Positions 38,529 to 48,635 are shown, counted from the stretch's first letter. The stretch: 64,000 bases of DNA from Candidatus Lariskella endosymbiont of Epinotia ramella (GCF_964019805.1 NZ_OZ026472.1:1488001-1552000); one strand, 5' to 3'. Notes: a model not told the origin generated them from the sequence alone. Program-made: numbers and translations.

Positions 38529-39965
38529 TTACTCACCTTGAGATTTTGTAAAGCCAGGAGCTCCAGAATACTCATATAAAGTGTGCGTCATAGCAATTCT
38601 AATTTTGCTTTCTAATAAATATCTTTGCAATTCTATTAAATCAAGCTCTGTTAGCTGAACGTTATCACTTGCAAAGAATCTTAACCTCATCATATAGCTG
38701 CCAGTATCTTCAACTTCTGCTTCGGGCCAAACTATCAGACCTCTTTGTGAGATTGTCTGAAGGCTAAGCACACTACTTGCAGCTTTTGCTATATCCGCCA
38801 TCTTATTTACTCCAAGATCTGTATCTTGAATATATACGTCAATTCCAATTAGTTCCTGTGTTTCATTAGGTGGCATTTGAGTCACAATGTTCACCTTAGC
38901 ACTGTTGCTGGAAACTGCTGCACTTAGCTGCTTTGGTTCCCTGCCAAGACAGCGTACTACAGCTGCTGCAAACTCGCTAGTAGATACTTTCTCAGCACTA
39001 GTCTCTGAATCATATATATCGGCGGTGTGTATACCACTTTCTATAACATTTAGCCAGGCATTTCGTATTTTTGTCCCAACATCCATCTGCCCTAAGTACT
39101 CTAGCATTAAAATAGACGCATTCAAAAGACCAGAAGGGTTTGCGACATTACGCCCCGCTATATCAGGTGCAGAGCCATGTACAGCCTCAAACATCGCATA
39201 GTTTGTTCCTATATTTGCACTTCCTGCCATGCCAACAGAACCAGAAACCTCAGATGCAATATCTGATATAATATCACCATAAAGATTTAATGTTACTATC
39301 ACATCAAAAATCTCAGGCTTAGCAGCAATTCTCGCCGAACCTATATCTATTATGTAATGATCTGCCTGGATCTCTGGATATTCCTGAGCTATAGATTTGA
39401 AGAGAAGATGAAACGTCCCATCTGTCATCTTCATTATATTATCCTTACTCATGCATGTTACTTTCTTTCTTCCTGCACTTCTAGCATATTCGAATGCATA
39501 TCGAATAATCTTCTGGCAACCTTGTGTTGAAATCAGCTTTAAGCTTAGTAAGCTACTTTGTGTTGATCTATATTCTATGCCAGCATATAAATCTTCTTCA
39601 TTTTCTCTAACAATCACAATATCCATTTTGGGATGTAAACTACGTACGAATGGATGATAAGAAACTACGGGTCTTACATTTGCAAACAACCCCAAGGATT
39701 TACGAAAAGTTACGTTCAAACTTTTGTAACCTTTTCCTTGAGGAGTTGTGATTGGAGCTTTTAATAATATTTTGTTTTTCTTGATCTTATTCCAAGCATC
39801 TTTTGAAATACCAGAAGAGATGCCACTATTATAAACATTCTCTCCGATTTCTACATATTCAAAATCTAGAGGTGCTCCTGCTGCCTCCAAAATTTGCAAC
39901 ACCGCTTCTGTAATTTCAGGGCCGACTCCATCACCCCTTGCGACAGTAATAGTAAGATTAGACAT
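38529..39965 (-). CDS. icd: NADP-dependent isocitrate dehydrogenase (long form)
   Basis: TCA-cycle enzyme, 478 aa. Isocitrate-binding region SLNVTFRKSLGLFANVRPV, RENEEDLYAGIEYR and metal-site NLYGDIISDI are visible; FEAVHGSAPDIAGR is the cofactor-end signature. The C-terminal ~140 residues (from ~340) are an extra domain found in Thermus and rickettsial isocitrate dehydrogenases and absent from the E. coli type. Start ATG 39965 fits MSNLTITVARGDGVGPEI. Confidence 0.93.
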   Translation of the reverse strand: MSNLTITVARGDGVGPEITEAVLQILEAAGAPLDFEYVEIGENVYNSGISSGISKDAWNKIKKNKILLKAPITTPQGKGYKSLNVTFRKSLGLFANVRPVVSYHPFVRSLHPKMDIVIVRENEEDLYAGIEYRSTQSSLLSLKLISTQGCQKIIRYAFEYARSAGRKKVTCMSKDNIMKMTDGTFHLLFKSIAQEYPEIQADHYIIDIGSARIAAKPEIFDVIVTLNLYGDIISDIASEVSGSVGMAGSANIGTNYAMFEAVHGSAPDIAGRNVANPSGLLNASILMLEYLGQMDVGTKIRNAWLNVIESGIHTADIYDSETSAEKVSTSEFAAAVVRCLGREPKQLSAAVSSNSAKVNIVTQMPPNETQELIGIDVYIQDTDLGVNKMADIAKAASSVLSLQTISQRGLIVWPEAEVEDTGSYMMRLRFFASDNVQLTELDLIELQRYLLESKIRIAMTHTLYEYSGAPGFTKSQGE

Positions 39966-40203
39966 AATAGACTAAAGACCTCACAGACTTTTGCACCAGT
40001 AGTAAAATGCGTACTTCAAACTACGGCTGTCGTGGTATATAAGTAAGACACAAGCCCACAAAAGAAGCACAAGACTATCACGATGGTAGCTGATCTCAAC
40101 ATCACAATCAATGCATATTTAAAGAATGAACAGCAAATTCGCAAAGCATCCTGCTTAAAATATGCTCTAGAATGAGAAATCAAGCGATAAATTGAGAAAC
40201 AAA

Positions 40204-40629
40204 TTATTCCTCACTATGCGTACGCTCAAATTTCTCGTGTTTTTCTTGCGCTTCTATCGAAAGTGTTGCGACTGGCCTTGCTTCAAGACGTTTTAGTCCT
40301 ATTGGCTTATCTGTTTCTTCGCAGTACCCATATTCCATGTTTTCTATTCTGAGAAGTGCATCATCTATCTTTGCTATAAGCTTCCTATATCTGTCTTTAG
40401 TACGGAGCTCAAGACCAGCATCAGCTTCAACAGCGGCTCGATCATTAAAATCTGGATTGTTCCAATTCTCTTCCTTGAGATATGAAGCCGCATTCATCAA
40501 CTCTTTCTGTAGAGCATCCTTCCATCCTAAAAGCTTCTGCCTGAAATATTCTAGCTGAAAGGGATTCATATACTCTTCGTCCTCGGACGGTTTGTAATTT
40601 TGTGGTAATTCCACGATTTGCTTCAACAT
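40204..40629 (-). CDS. dksA: RNA polymerase-binding factor DksA, alphaproteobacterial type
   Basis: DksA enters the polymerase secondary channel and with ppGpp reprograms transcription. The 141-aa protein has the coiled-coil with the tip residues DRAAVEAD (DxxDxA-like) and the globular end YGYCEETDKPIGLKRLEARPVA. Only one of the four zinc cysteines of the E. coli protein remains (C in YCEETD; the partner positions are D/T and A), a pattern seen in other alphaproteobacteria, so the fold is probably zinc-free. Start ATG 40629. It stands alone. Confidence 0.92.
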   Translation of the reverse strand: MLKQIVELPQNYKPSEDEEYMNPFQLEYFRQKLLGWKDALQKELMNAASYLKEENWNNPDFNDRAAVEADAGLELRTKDRYRKLIAKIDDALLRIENMEYGYCEETDKPIGLKRLEARPVATLSIEAQEKHEKFERTHSEE

Positions 40630-41066
40630 TTTTCTTCACATTAAGGATATAATAAGAAATTAGCCATAAACAAGAAAGTTAGTGACAATATTTACCATAA
40701 AAGTTCTGCTAGATATAGTAATACCAGACATGAAACTATAGGTAACAGTCTAATTCACACAACATAGGCAATGGCAAAACTCTGTCCGAACAGAAATCTA
40801 CCACATCTAATCTATAACAAGCCTTACTATTTTTGCAAGAGGTTAAGATGCAAACTAAGCAACAAATGGTATTAACAGTATTAGGCAGTGCCGGCAAAGT
40901 GCCCAACTATTTGCATTCGCAATGCGAAATGGCGGAAGGCTGTGAGTGCATATTCTAATTTCCTGTTTTACTTTGCAATACAAAACTATTTTGATATAAT
41001 GGATGCGCGTCTTATTTTAGATCACTAAAACAACACATAATATATACTAATTTGAGTTCCTTGGTG
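40630..41066. other. divergent intergenic region dksA / queF
   Basis: No gene, repeat or strong hairpin is recognised in these ~440 bases. Promoters for both flanking genes must lie here. Confidence 0.45.
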
Positions 41067-41882
41067 ATGTTTTTAAAAAATCCACTCATAGAAAAACCTG
41101 TATACCTATCTTCATATAATAGGGATTTGCTCTATAGAATACCAAGAGCCCCGAGACGTGTGGCGCTTGGTATAGAAAGCACTGTTCTTCCATTTCATGG
41201 GATAGATATTTGGAACGCATATGAACTTTCATGGTTGAATATGAAAGGAAAACCTGAGGTCAGGATACTTGAATTTAGATATCCTGCTTCTTCTGAATTT
41301 ATACTAGAGTCAAAGTCTTTGAAGTTATACCTAAATTCTTTTCATTGTACGAATTTCAAAGATCAAGATGAAGTAATTTCGATAATAAAAAATGATTTAA
41401 GTTTAGCACTTTGTGTGGATATAGTAGTCTCTCTTTCTAAACTTAATACCAATATTGCTTTTTCAAATTTTTGTGGCACTTGCTTGGATGATATTGATGT
41501 TGCTTGCAATGCAAAATGTGTTACTCCAGACTATCTAAGCATTTCCGAAGAAGAGCAATGTATGGAAACTATATACTCTCATTTACTGAAGTCTAACTGT
41601 TATATAACAAATCAACCAGATTTTGGATCTATTCAAATTGCTTATAATGGAAAAAAAATAAATCATAAAGGATTGCTGCAGTATTTAATTTCTTACAGGA
41701 ATCACAGTGAATTTCATGAGCAGTGCATAGAGCGAATATTTATGGATATAATGAAGTATTGCAAACCAAAATCTCTGACAATATATGCACGTTATACGCG
41801 ACGAGGCGGAATAGATATTAACCCATTTAGAAGCACAGAATCTAATACTAACATTAGCAATTTAAGGCTAATCAGACAGTAG
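41067..41882 (+). CDS. queF: NADPH-dependent 7-cyano-7-deazaguanine reductase QueF
   Basis: Reduces preQ0 to preQ1 in queuosine synthesis. It is the long two-domain form (about 271 aa from ATG 41067; TTG 41052 possible). The substrate/NADPH segment is EFRYPASSEFILESKSLKLYLNSF and the catalytic Cys is in SNCYITNQPDFGSIQI, followed by YISYRNHSEFHE-like conserved end (SYRNHSEFHEQ). No other queuosine genes in the window. Confidence 0.93.
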   Translation: MFLKNPLIEKPVYLSSYNRDLLYRIPRAPRRVALGIESTVLPFHGIDIWNAYELSWLNMKGKPEVRILEFRYPASSEFILESKSLKLYLNSFHCTNFKDQDEVISIIKNDLSLALCVDIVVSLSKLNTNIAFSNFCGTCLDDIDVACNAKCVTPDYLSISEEEQCMETIYSHLLKSNCYITNQPDFGSIQIAYNGKKINHKGLLQYLISYRNHSEFHEQCIERIFMDIMKYCKPKSLTIYARYTRRGGIDINPFRSTESNTNISNLRLIRQ

Positions 41883-41896
41883 GCTATATTGTCTTT

Positions 41897-42136
41897 GTCT
41901 CATAACTCTAAGAAGCGCAGAATTCATGTTGGGCGCAAGCAATGATGATATAGCAGAAAAAGTTGTAAAGTGCCAAAAACCTTATGGATTTTGTGAAAGT
42001 AGTATTTGCAAGTGTCGAACGAATTATACATCTGAAAATTAGCGCATGGCAGTTTAAAAGCTAATTTTTGTGCATTTCACTCTCCGCAAAAATTTATTTG
42101 TATTCGTGCAGCAAATCGATTTTTAACAGACAGATT
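41897..42136 (+). repeat. R1-family composite repeat
   Basis: TCATAACTCTAAG, GCCAAAAACCTTATGGATTT, TGAAAATTAGCGCATGGCAG, GCTAATTTTTGTGCATTTCA and CAAATCGATTTTTAACAGAC follow each other as in 22079-22327. Fills the gap between queF and ftsW. Confidence 0.75.
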
Positions 42137-42138
42137 TA

Positions 42139-43284
42139 TTAAAGTGGTAATGCATGTTGAGTTCTAGTTGTTATAGAGTGATAAAGCTTGTTATGATGCT
42201 TTGTGATTCCAAGATATATCCCTATCGCAAATGCGAATGACAGCATAGAAGAACCACCATAACTAATAAATGGCAGCGTCATGCCTTTCGTTGGAAATAA
42301 ATGTAGTGTCACGCCTATATTAAAAATAGACTGAATTGCAAAGTACATTAATATTCCAGTAGCAGAGTATATACGAAATAGATTATTGCTAAGTGTAAGA
42401 CGCATAATGCCATGCAAAACTAAAATTGCGAATAACGCTAAGACTAAAAAACAAGAGAAAGAACCGAATTCTTCTCCCACAACTGCAAAAATGAAGTCTG
42501 TATGGGCATCCGGCAATACTAGCTTAACAGTTCCTTCACCTGGACCTTTGCCTAAAAATCCTCCTTGTATATAAGACTCAAGTGATTTTCCAATCTGATA
42601 ATTTGTTCCAATGTCATCAGATAAAAAGCTTTCAATTCTCTTGCGCACATGCGGCAAAAACAAATATGCACCTGTTGCCATTAAACATAGGAGTATTGCA
42701 CTTGAAATCAGTAACACAAGTGAAAGCCCAGCGACAAAAAACTGGCCCGCAGTTACAAGCGATATTGTCATTGCCATACCAAAATCAGGTTGCATTAATA
42801 TAAGGCTTGCTATTATAAGGTGAATCGCGATGCAGAGCAGGAATTTCTTCTTCTGTGAAACATTGCACATTTCTGAAAGTAATATGGCAATAAATACACT
42901 ATAGAACGGTTTTAATAACTCTGACGGTTGTGTAGATACACCAAATAGACTAATCCACCGTCTTGCTCCCTTTGCTTCATCACCAAGAAATAACACGGCA
43001 AATAGCAAAATCAAGGAAGCAAAAAAACCAAGTAGACACAGACGCTTTATTACGACTTCGTCCAGCGTTGAAATAATAAGAATCACAATGCTTGAGAGTA
43101 TAACATAGAATATATGTCTATATACAAAGTAAAACGGAGGAAGACCAACTCTTTCTGCAACTGAAGGGCTTGCAGTTATTACTAGCACCAAGCCAACACT
43201 GATAATAACAAAAGTGATTATTAGGGATAGGCCATCTATCTGACGCCACCATTTACCTACTTGAGCTTCTCTTCTACTATACAT
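42139..43284 (-). CDS. ftsW: SEDS-family peptidoglycan glycosyltransferase FtsW
   Basis: 381 aa with about ten membrane segments. Family signatures: KGARRWISLFGVSTQPSELLKP, LPDAHTDFIFAVVGEEFG and the LPFISYGGSS end. It polymerises lipid II in the septum with FtsI. KGARRWI plus the length suggest FtsW rather than RodA, though RodA cannot be excluded without a tree. Start ATG 43284 has TAGAGG upstream. It is outside any dcw cluster here. Confidence 0.88.
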   Translation of the reverse strand: MYSRREAQVGKWWRQIDGLSLIITFVIISVGLVLVITASPSVAERVGLPPFYFVYRHIFYVILSSIVILIISTLDEVVIKRLCLLGFFASLILLFAVLFLGDEAKGARRWISLFGVSTQPSELLKPFYSVFIAILLSEMCNVSQKKKFLLCIAIHLIIASLILMQPDFGMAMTISLVTAGQFFVAGLSLVLLISSAILLCLMATGAYLFLPHVRKRIESFLSDDIGTNYQIGKSLESYIQGGFLGKGPGEGTVKLVLPDAHTDFIFAVVGEEFGSFSCFLVLALFAILVLHGIMRLTLSNNLFRIYSATGILMYFAIQSIFNIGVTLHLFPTKGMTLPFISYGGSSMLSFAFAIGIYLGITKHHNKLYHSITTRTQHALPL

Positions 43285-43758
43285 CCTCTATATTCCTTAT
43301 AACCACTTCAACTAAATGATTAATATCTAGCATAGATCAAGATTAATTCCAAAAACTCGAAAGAAATAGAAAATTAGATCTAATTTTCTGCTCTAATCAA
43401 TACAACCCGCATTAACAGTTTACAACTCATTAATCGTTGTTCTAAGCCTTACGAAGGCAGTGAGGTTTTCTAAGGATAGCTACATGAACCTAAGAGAAAA
43501 ACAGCGTTTTTATCAATAGAAAATGCACAATAAATAAGTGCATGAATTCAATACCTTAATTGCAACATCACTATACATAAGATTGTATAATTATTTTCGT
43601 GCATTTCAAGAAACTTTAGCATTTCTTGCTTGTGATAAAATATTACTATCTTTCCTTATAGCCTTGACTAATTATGAAATGATGCGCGTATAAACAGCAT
43701 TCTTGAGAAAGATTTTGATACAATATTTGAAATTTGTTTGGAAATAAAAGTTGTACAT
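43285..43758. other. intergenic region ftsW / MFS gene
   Basis: About 470 bases without a recognisable gene, repeat family member or tRNA. Confidence 0.4.
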
Positions 43759-44973
43759 TTAGTATCCCCACTGTTTTTTACGCAGCAACAATATCAACAT
43801 GCCAAGTATTGATATCATAAGAGCCATTGGTATGGTAGATAGTCCGTACAGCATGATGGTTACTTCTTCCATTCCACTGCCGCTTAGCTTATGTATTATG
43901 ATTCCTATTGCACTATGAAAAACATAACCAAAAATCATTATAACCATATTTGCTACTGCAGAAGTTATGGTACCAAGGTTTTGTAAGGTAAAGTTTCGCA
44001 CTTTGCCGACTATTAGAATTTGATATGCTGAGAAGAACCCTGCCACAAATAGCAGTATATGCATGAATGCCACATTTCCAACTCCCATGAATATCAGAAT
44101 AAAACATACAAGCATAACACAGGCAGAAATTAGTATTATTCCATAGAAAGCATCTAACTTTTCAGCTATGTAAGTAAGCATAGGGCAGCCAAAACACATG
44201 CCTAAGAACATAAATGAAACAGCGGTACCAGCATTCTCTTTAGATAATCCATACAGCTCTTGTAAAAATTTTGGCCCCCAAGCATCAGCAAATCCTTCTA
44301 GAGGACCTATCATCAAACCACCAAGGAAGCTTAAGTATAGAACTCTAGGATTTAAGAGCACTGATTTAAGCTCTGACAATACATTTGAATGAACTCTGGA
44401 GTTTATATCAACATTCTTAGGGATGCTAAAATATGTAAAAATCGCAAGTACCGCTCCAAATATGCAGAGTGCATTGATTACATTTTCAAATCCAAATTTT
44501 TGTAAAAGATATGAAATTGGCGTGCCTCCATTGATTGCTCCTATCAACCCTATAGTGACTGACATCCCTATCATTCTGCTGAACTTTTTTTCACCAAATC
44601 CTATATTTACGACTTTAAACAGCCCAAGCACGGAAGCAGATGATGCAATGCCAGTTATCAATCTGCCGATTACTGAATAAGTCCAATTATCAACATATAC
44701 CAGAGGTAGCAATCCTGCAAAAGTAAGAATTATAAATACAGGAAGGACTTTTTTTGGTCCCATTCTATCAATTACGACACCAATTGGGAGATGCGCAAGT
44801 ACATACCCTATGTAGTAGATCCCGGAAAAATTACCTATTTCAAGCGCGCCAACATTAAACTTTGCCGTTAAATCATCTAGAGCAGTCGCAGTTAAAACTC
44901 GCAGTACATATTGATAAGCGTAGAATGCAGTTAAAAAGAACCACATCATCCATGCTACAAGTGGAGTGCACAT
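43759..44973 (-). CDS. MFS transporter
   Basis: 404 aa with 12 predicted membrane segments; the loop 2-3 motif is GVVIDRMGPKKVLPVF and the N-half ends in FSIPKNVDI before the central loop. This type resembles the rickettsial proline/betaine and hexose-phosphate-like MFS carriers, but the substrate cannot be read from sequence. Start ATG 44973. Monocistronic. Confidence 0.85.
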   Translation of the reverse strand: MCTPLVAWMMWFFLTAFYAYQYVLRVLTATALDDLTAKFNVGALEIGNFSGIYYIGYVLAHLPIGVVIDRMGPKKVLPVFIILTFAGLLPLVYVDNWTYSVIGRLITGIASSASVLGLFKVVNIGFGEKKFSRMIGMSVTIGLIGAINGGTPISYLLQKFGFENVINALCIFGAVLAIFTYFSIPKNVDINSRVHSNVLSELKSVLLNPRVLYLSFLGGLMIGPLEGFADAWGPKFLQELYGLSKENAGTAVSFMFLGMCFGCPMLTYIAEKLDAFYGIILISACVMLVCFILIFMGVGNVAFMHILLFVAGFFSAYQILIVGKVRNFTLQNLGTITSAVANMVIMIFGYVFHSAIGIIIHKLSGSGMEEVTIMLYGLSTIPMALMISILGMLILLLRKKQWGY

Positions 44974-45244
44974 ATTTTTTTATTACATAATGCTAAAATG
45001 TTTATCAGATGAGCTAACCAGAAAAAATACACTCTTCTCAAAAATTACTATTCCTTGAAGAATGTTACTTATAAACTCATCATGAAAATAGGAATTCAAT
45101 CATATTACTTTATTTTTCAAACATCAAGCAAATTTAGGTTTGCACAATGCTTATCTTGACAAAATAGAGAAAATAATTCACAATCTGATATTTACTAAAC
45201 TACATGACTTCACTTTTGAAGCGTAGTGGTATTTTATTTAATCA

Positions 45245-45544
45245 ATGTTTAATATGTCCAAGGAATCACTTATAGAGCTAAAGGGAAGAGTTATGCAGAT
45301 GCTTCCAAACGCAACATTTCGCGTTGAGTTGGAAAATGGGCACCAAATAGTCGCTTATACTTCTGGGAAGATGAGAAAAAATCGAATAAAAGTTCTTGTT
45401 GGTGATGAAGTAACAGTTGAAATGAACCTTTATGACCTGACTAAGGGGCGGATAATGCATAGAAAAACAGAACACAGTTTCACAAGTCCTGACAGCAGCA
45501 ATCATTCAACCAACTATGCAAGCAGTAACAACACTAGCAGCTAA
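45245..45544 (+). CDS. infA: translation initiation factor IF-1 with C-terminal tail
   Basis: IF-1 blocks the ribosomal A site. The OB-fold ([43 protein letters not shown]) is complete by residue ~74. The product continues for about 25 residues of Ser/Asn/Thr-rich sequence (ending SNNTSS), making 99 aa against ~72 normally. Start ATG 45245 or the in-frame ATG 45254 (MSKESL). A TTGACA at 45156 with a weak -10 could be its promoter. Confidence 0.93.
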   Translation: MFNMSKESLIELKGRVMQMLPNATFRVELENGHQIVAYTSGKMRKNRIKVLVGDEVTVEMNLYDLTKGRIMHRKTEHSFTSPDSSNHSTNYASSNNTSS

Positions 45545-45768
45545 GTGATTATAGCAATAATTTAAATTAATATTTAAGCAATGCTTGTTTTTTGCTAACA
45601 ACTTAGGCTATACCTAATACAACAAGCTCGTGTACAAGAACCTTATTCATAATGTTAGTGATCGATATAGATGCAGGCAGTGCCTAGTATAAGGAATCAA
45701 CAAATGCTCTTTTAATCGCATGCACTTGTGCTAAAGAATCAAAGAGAATATAAGACGGAGTATAATAA

Positions 45769-46083
45769 ATGTCTTGGGTATATTTGATAATCGCTGGAAT
45801 GTTAGAGATTGTCTTTGCTGTCTCGTTAAAGTTGATGGATGGGCATAAAAATCTTTTATGGTCTGCTCTTTTTTATATCTCAATGGTTCTGAGCTTTGTC
45901 TTCCTTTCTTTTGCTATGCGCAGCATTCCTGTAGGCACAGCGTATGCTATATGGACAGGTATAGGAACGGCTGGTGTTGCAGCTGTTGGCATCTGTTTTT
46001 TAGGGGAGCCATTTGCTATAGCAAGAGTCGCTTGTTTAGTTCTATTGGTTGTTTCAATAATAGGATTAAAACTTGCGTCTTAA
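45769..46083 (+). CDS. SMR-family exporter, Gdx/SugE type
   Basis: 104 aa with four membrane helices. The conserved E13 (AGMLEIVFAV) is the proton/substrate site, and GTAYAIWTGIGTAG is the Gdx/SugE signature rather than EmrE, pointing to guanidinium export. Start ATG 45769. Single-gene unit; Gdx usually works as a homodimer. Confidence 0.9.
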   Translation: MSWVYLIIAGMLEIVFAVSLKLMDGHKNLLWSALFYISMVLSFVFLSFAMRSIPVGTAYAIWTGIGTAGVAAVGICFLGEPFAIARVACLVLLVVSIIGLKLAS

Positions 46084-46139
46084 ATTAGCGCATCTTTTAT
46101 TGTTATAGCACTTGCGCTCAAGTAATTAGCCGCGCAAGG

Positions 46140-46285
46140 GATTTGAAGTGCATGATTTTTTAGAGTGCCAGTTAATTTCTGAGTCAAATACTTATATATT
46201 ATTTGCGAAGAAATTAACGAAGTAATACTTGAAAATCAGGCCAAAGGAGTCTGCGAAAGCGACTTTGCCGGCAGTGCCATAGTTG
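46140..46285 (+). repeat. R2 dispersed repeat
   Basis: TGATTTTTTAGAGTGCCAGT, GAAGAAATTAACGAAGTAAT and GCCAAAGGAGTCTGCG as in 24060-24212. It lies immediately in front of coaE. Confidence 0.75.
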
Positions 46286-46434
46286 TATGTGATTTTTGAG
46301 AAAGCAGAGGAAACTTTTGTTGTGTAGTTTTGCGGTATATTTGATGGCACTCTGGGATGCTTTTGATCAAGAATGGTGAGCTTATATTGAAGAAGTTCTC
46401 AAATATAGACAAGCTCGCTCCAAATAAAGGACAG

Positions 46435-47073
46435 ATGATATTGCTCACAGGCGGTATTGCATCAGGAAAAACTTTCACTCTAAATTTTCTTAAAAACTGC
46501 GGGTTTGCTACTTTCAATACAGACGCTGCAACAAAAAGCATTACACAGTCTGATGCGCGCGCTATTGAAGAGGTGCTGGAGAACTTTCCGGAATGTAAAA
46601 TGCCGGGAGATAATAAATCACAGTGCAAGCATTTTATAATAGATAGAGCAAAGCTTTCTGATGTGGTGTTTGCGAATTCAGCCAAAAGACAGCAACTTGA
46701 GAATATAGTCTATAAGTATATCAGATCTGCAAGGGCGGACTTTATTAGAAAGGTAAAACAGGAGTACGGCGTTTCTAAATCCATAGTTATAGAGATTCCG
46801 ATGCTGTTTGAAAAACTGAAGATTGCTCCTGAACAATTTTATCCAATTTTTGCATTTGCAGAACGCTGTTTTATAGTATCTACCATCTCAAGCATGGAGG
46901 CAAGATACGAAAGAGTCATGCAGCGAAAGAATATGACAAAAGAAAAATTTCATGCTACAGTCATGATGCAAGTGTCAGATGATTACAGAGCAAATTTCTC
47001 GGATTATTTAGTGTCTACTGTGGGTACTGTATCTGGAACTCAACTATCAATTAGAGGCATTGTACAATTGTGA
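46435..47073 (+). CDS. coaE: dephospho-CoA kinase
   Basis: Last step of CoA synthesis. P-loop GGIASGKT at residues 6-13 and the ADA-like NTDAATKSI segment. Start ATG 46435 (AAAGGA five bases upstream) puts the P-loop at the usual distance; the frame is open to 46357 but those 26 codons have no family counterpart. 212 aa. GTGA overlap with dnaQ, a common alphaproteobacterial pair. Confidence 0.92.
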   Translation: MILLTGGIASGKTFTLNFLKNCGFATFNTDAATKSITQSDARAIEEVLENFPECKMPGDNKSQCKHFIIDRAKLSDVVFANSAKRQQLENIVYKYIRSARADFIRKVKQEYGVSKSIVIEIPMLFEKLKIAPEQFYPIFAFAERCFIVSTISSMEARYERVMQRKNMTKEKFHATVMMQVSDDYRANFSDYLVSTVGTVSGTQLSIRGIVQL

Positions 47074-47756
47074 ACAATTTGAGAGAAGTGGTGCTAGACA
47101 CTGAGACTACAGGGCTTAGCGCAAAGGATGGGCATAGGATTATAGAAATTGGCTGTGTTGAATTAATAAACAGAGTGAAGACTGGTAAAACCTTCCATGC
47201 GTATATAAATCCACAAAGACCTGTTGCGCCAAATGCTTTTGAAGTGCATGGAATATCAGATGAATTTTTAGCTGATAAACCTTTGTTTAAATCTGTCGTG
47301 AGTTCTTTTTTGAACTTTATAGGGAATAGCTCACTTATCATCCATAATGCGTTGTTTGATATGCAATTTTTGAATAATGAACTGGCAATTATGGCATTTC
47401 CAACTCTACCTATGCATAGAGCTATTGATACGCTGGTAATAGCAAAGAAGAAATTTCCTGGTTCTCAGTATAGTCTTGATGCACTTTGCCGCAGATTCAA
47501 CATTAGTTTGCATACGCGAGAGAAGCATAGCGCACTTGTAGATTCTGAGCTCCTTGCTATGGTTTATCTTAGAATGCTTGCTCCTGAGCAGTCTATAATG
47601 CAGCTGCGCGCGAGAAGTGATTATTCTGCTCATGAGCAGAATACTGGTCGTACTGGTACTCGTCATAAGAGACAATTTAAAGTTAGTGACTTAGAACTTA
47701 GCGAGCATAGAGAATTACTTAGTAAGATTAAAAACCATATATATGGCAGTGATTAA
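47070..47756 (+). CDS. dnaQ: DNA polymerase III epsilon subunit (3'-5' exonuclease)
   Basis: Proofreading subunit. 228 aa: Exo I VLDTETTG, Exo II region IIHNALFDMQFLNNEL, Exo III HSALVDSELLAMV, all catalytic acids and the His present. Start GTG 47070, overlapping coaE by 4 bases. The C-terminal ~40 residues are the polymerase-binding segment. Confidence 0.95.
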   Translation: MNNLREVVLDTETTGLSAKDGHRIIEIGCVELINRVKTGKTFHAYINPQRPVAPNAFEVHGISDEFLADKPLFKSVVSSFLNFIGNSSLIIHNALFDMQFLNNELAIMAFPTLPMHRAIDTLVIAKKKFPGSQYSLDALCRRFNISLHTREKHSALVDSELLAMVYLRMLAPEQSIMQLRARSDYSAHEQNTGRTGTRHKRQFKVSDLELSEHRELLSKIKNHIYGSD

Positions 47757-47982
47757 TATGACTACTTAACATCACCGCTTGATTATAAGCCTGAGGCAAA
47801 AAGAAGATGCTCTATTCTTAGAAGCGGGATTTTAGAAGAGGAGCTTTGTATTCAAGATGCCATAATATACATAATTTATAAAATCATTATTATATTTCTT
47901 CAGAAGATATATTTATTTTAGATAAAAATGGTAAGCGTTTTATACAGTGCAAGTAATACTTTGCAGAAGGCAGTAGGGGTTT

Positions 47983-48204
47983 ATGCGATCTAAGCCGCCT
48001 AGTGAGTGTAATGATGTATGTGCTTTTAAAATGAAAGTCCTACTTAAAGGCTTTGCTTTTGCGCAGGCGTTCTACTATAAATTTATTTCATGTTATGGTA
48101 TATACAGAAACGATTTTAATCCATTCATATCTGATTGCAGAATGGTGCGCAGGGAACTTGAGGGAGCGCTTACAAAATTAATGGGGAAGCATGAAAAAAG
48201 GTAA
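47983..48204 (+). CDS. small hypothetical protein
   Basis: 73 aa, basic, Cys at four places (ECNDVC, SCYG, DCRM). AGGGG lies four bases before ATG 47983 and the frame overlaps the DUF2335 gene start by 14 bases, which supports a real coupled gene. No family recognised. Confidence 0.4.
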   Translation: MRSKPPSECNDVCAFKMKVLLKGFAFAQAFYYKFISCYGIYRNDFNPFISDCRMVRRELEGALTKLMGKHEKR

Positions 48205-48619
48205 CTACCACAGAAGTAGGTTTGGTCAGAGTTATAAGCAGAATCACCAAGATTTCTCTATATTACCACCACTAGCTTTGCTAGAAAATTACGAAGAAAT
48301 GGCTCCAGGAATTACGCAAAAGCTTATGGATATGATGCAGAGCGAACAAGCAAATAGGCATAAAAGGCAAGAGCTCTACTTTAAAAACAAGAGCAATGTA
48401 ATCAGATTTGGTCAGTTTTGTCATTTGATTGTCGCAATGATGATACTTATTACCACTGTTGTGCTTAGCAAATTTAATCTCTATCTTGCTGCGCTTGTTG
48501 TTATAGCTGGGTTTAGCTTTTTGCTACTTGTGCATATAAAAGCTATGAAGTACTACCCTTCTGACTCAGAGAGACGTAAGCATATTAAAAATAGTTCTAG
48601 TGAACGGAAAACGGCTTAA
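48191..48619 (+). CDS. DUF2335-family membrane protein
   Basis: 142 aa. The N-terminal part LPPLALLENYEEMAPGITQK followed by EQANRHKRQELY and the GQFCHLIVAMMIL membrane hairpin (two helices ~76-112) is the DUF2335 pattern, a family of small membrane proteins often found in prophage or accessory regions. Function unknown. It overlaps neither neighbour once mtaB is started at 48636. Confidence 0.75.
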   Translation: MKKGNYHRSRFGQSYKQNHQDFSILPPLALLENYEEMAPGITQKLMDMMQSEQANRHKRQELYFKNKSNVIRFGQFCHLIVAMMILITTVVLSKFNLYLAALVVIAGFSFLLLVHIKAMKYYPSDSERRKHIKNSSSERKTA

Positions 48620-48635
48620 ACCGCAAGTAGTTTTT

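Noticed and set aside
47983-48204. small protein as YidD homologue
   Set aside because: The FYYKFIS and Cys pattern was suggestive, but the conserved CRF-PTCS-Y motif of YidD is missing; kept only as hypothetical.
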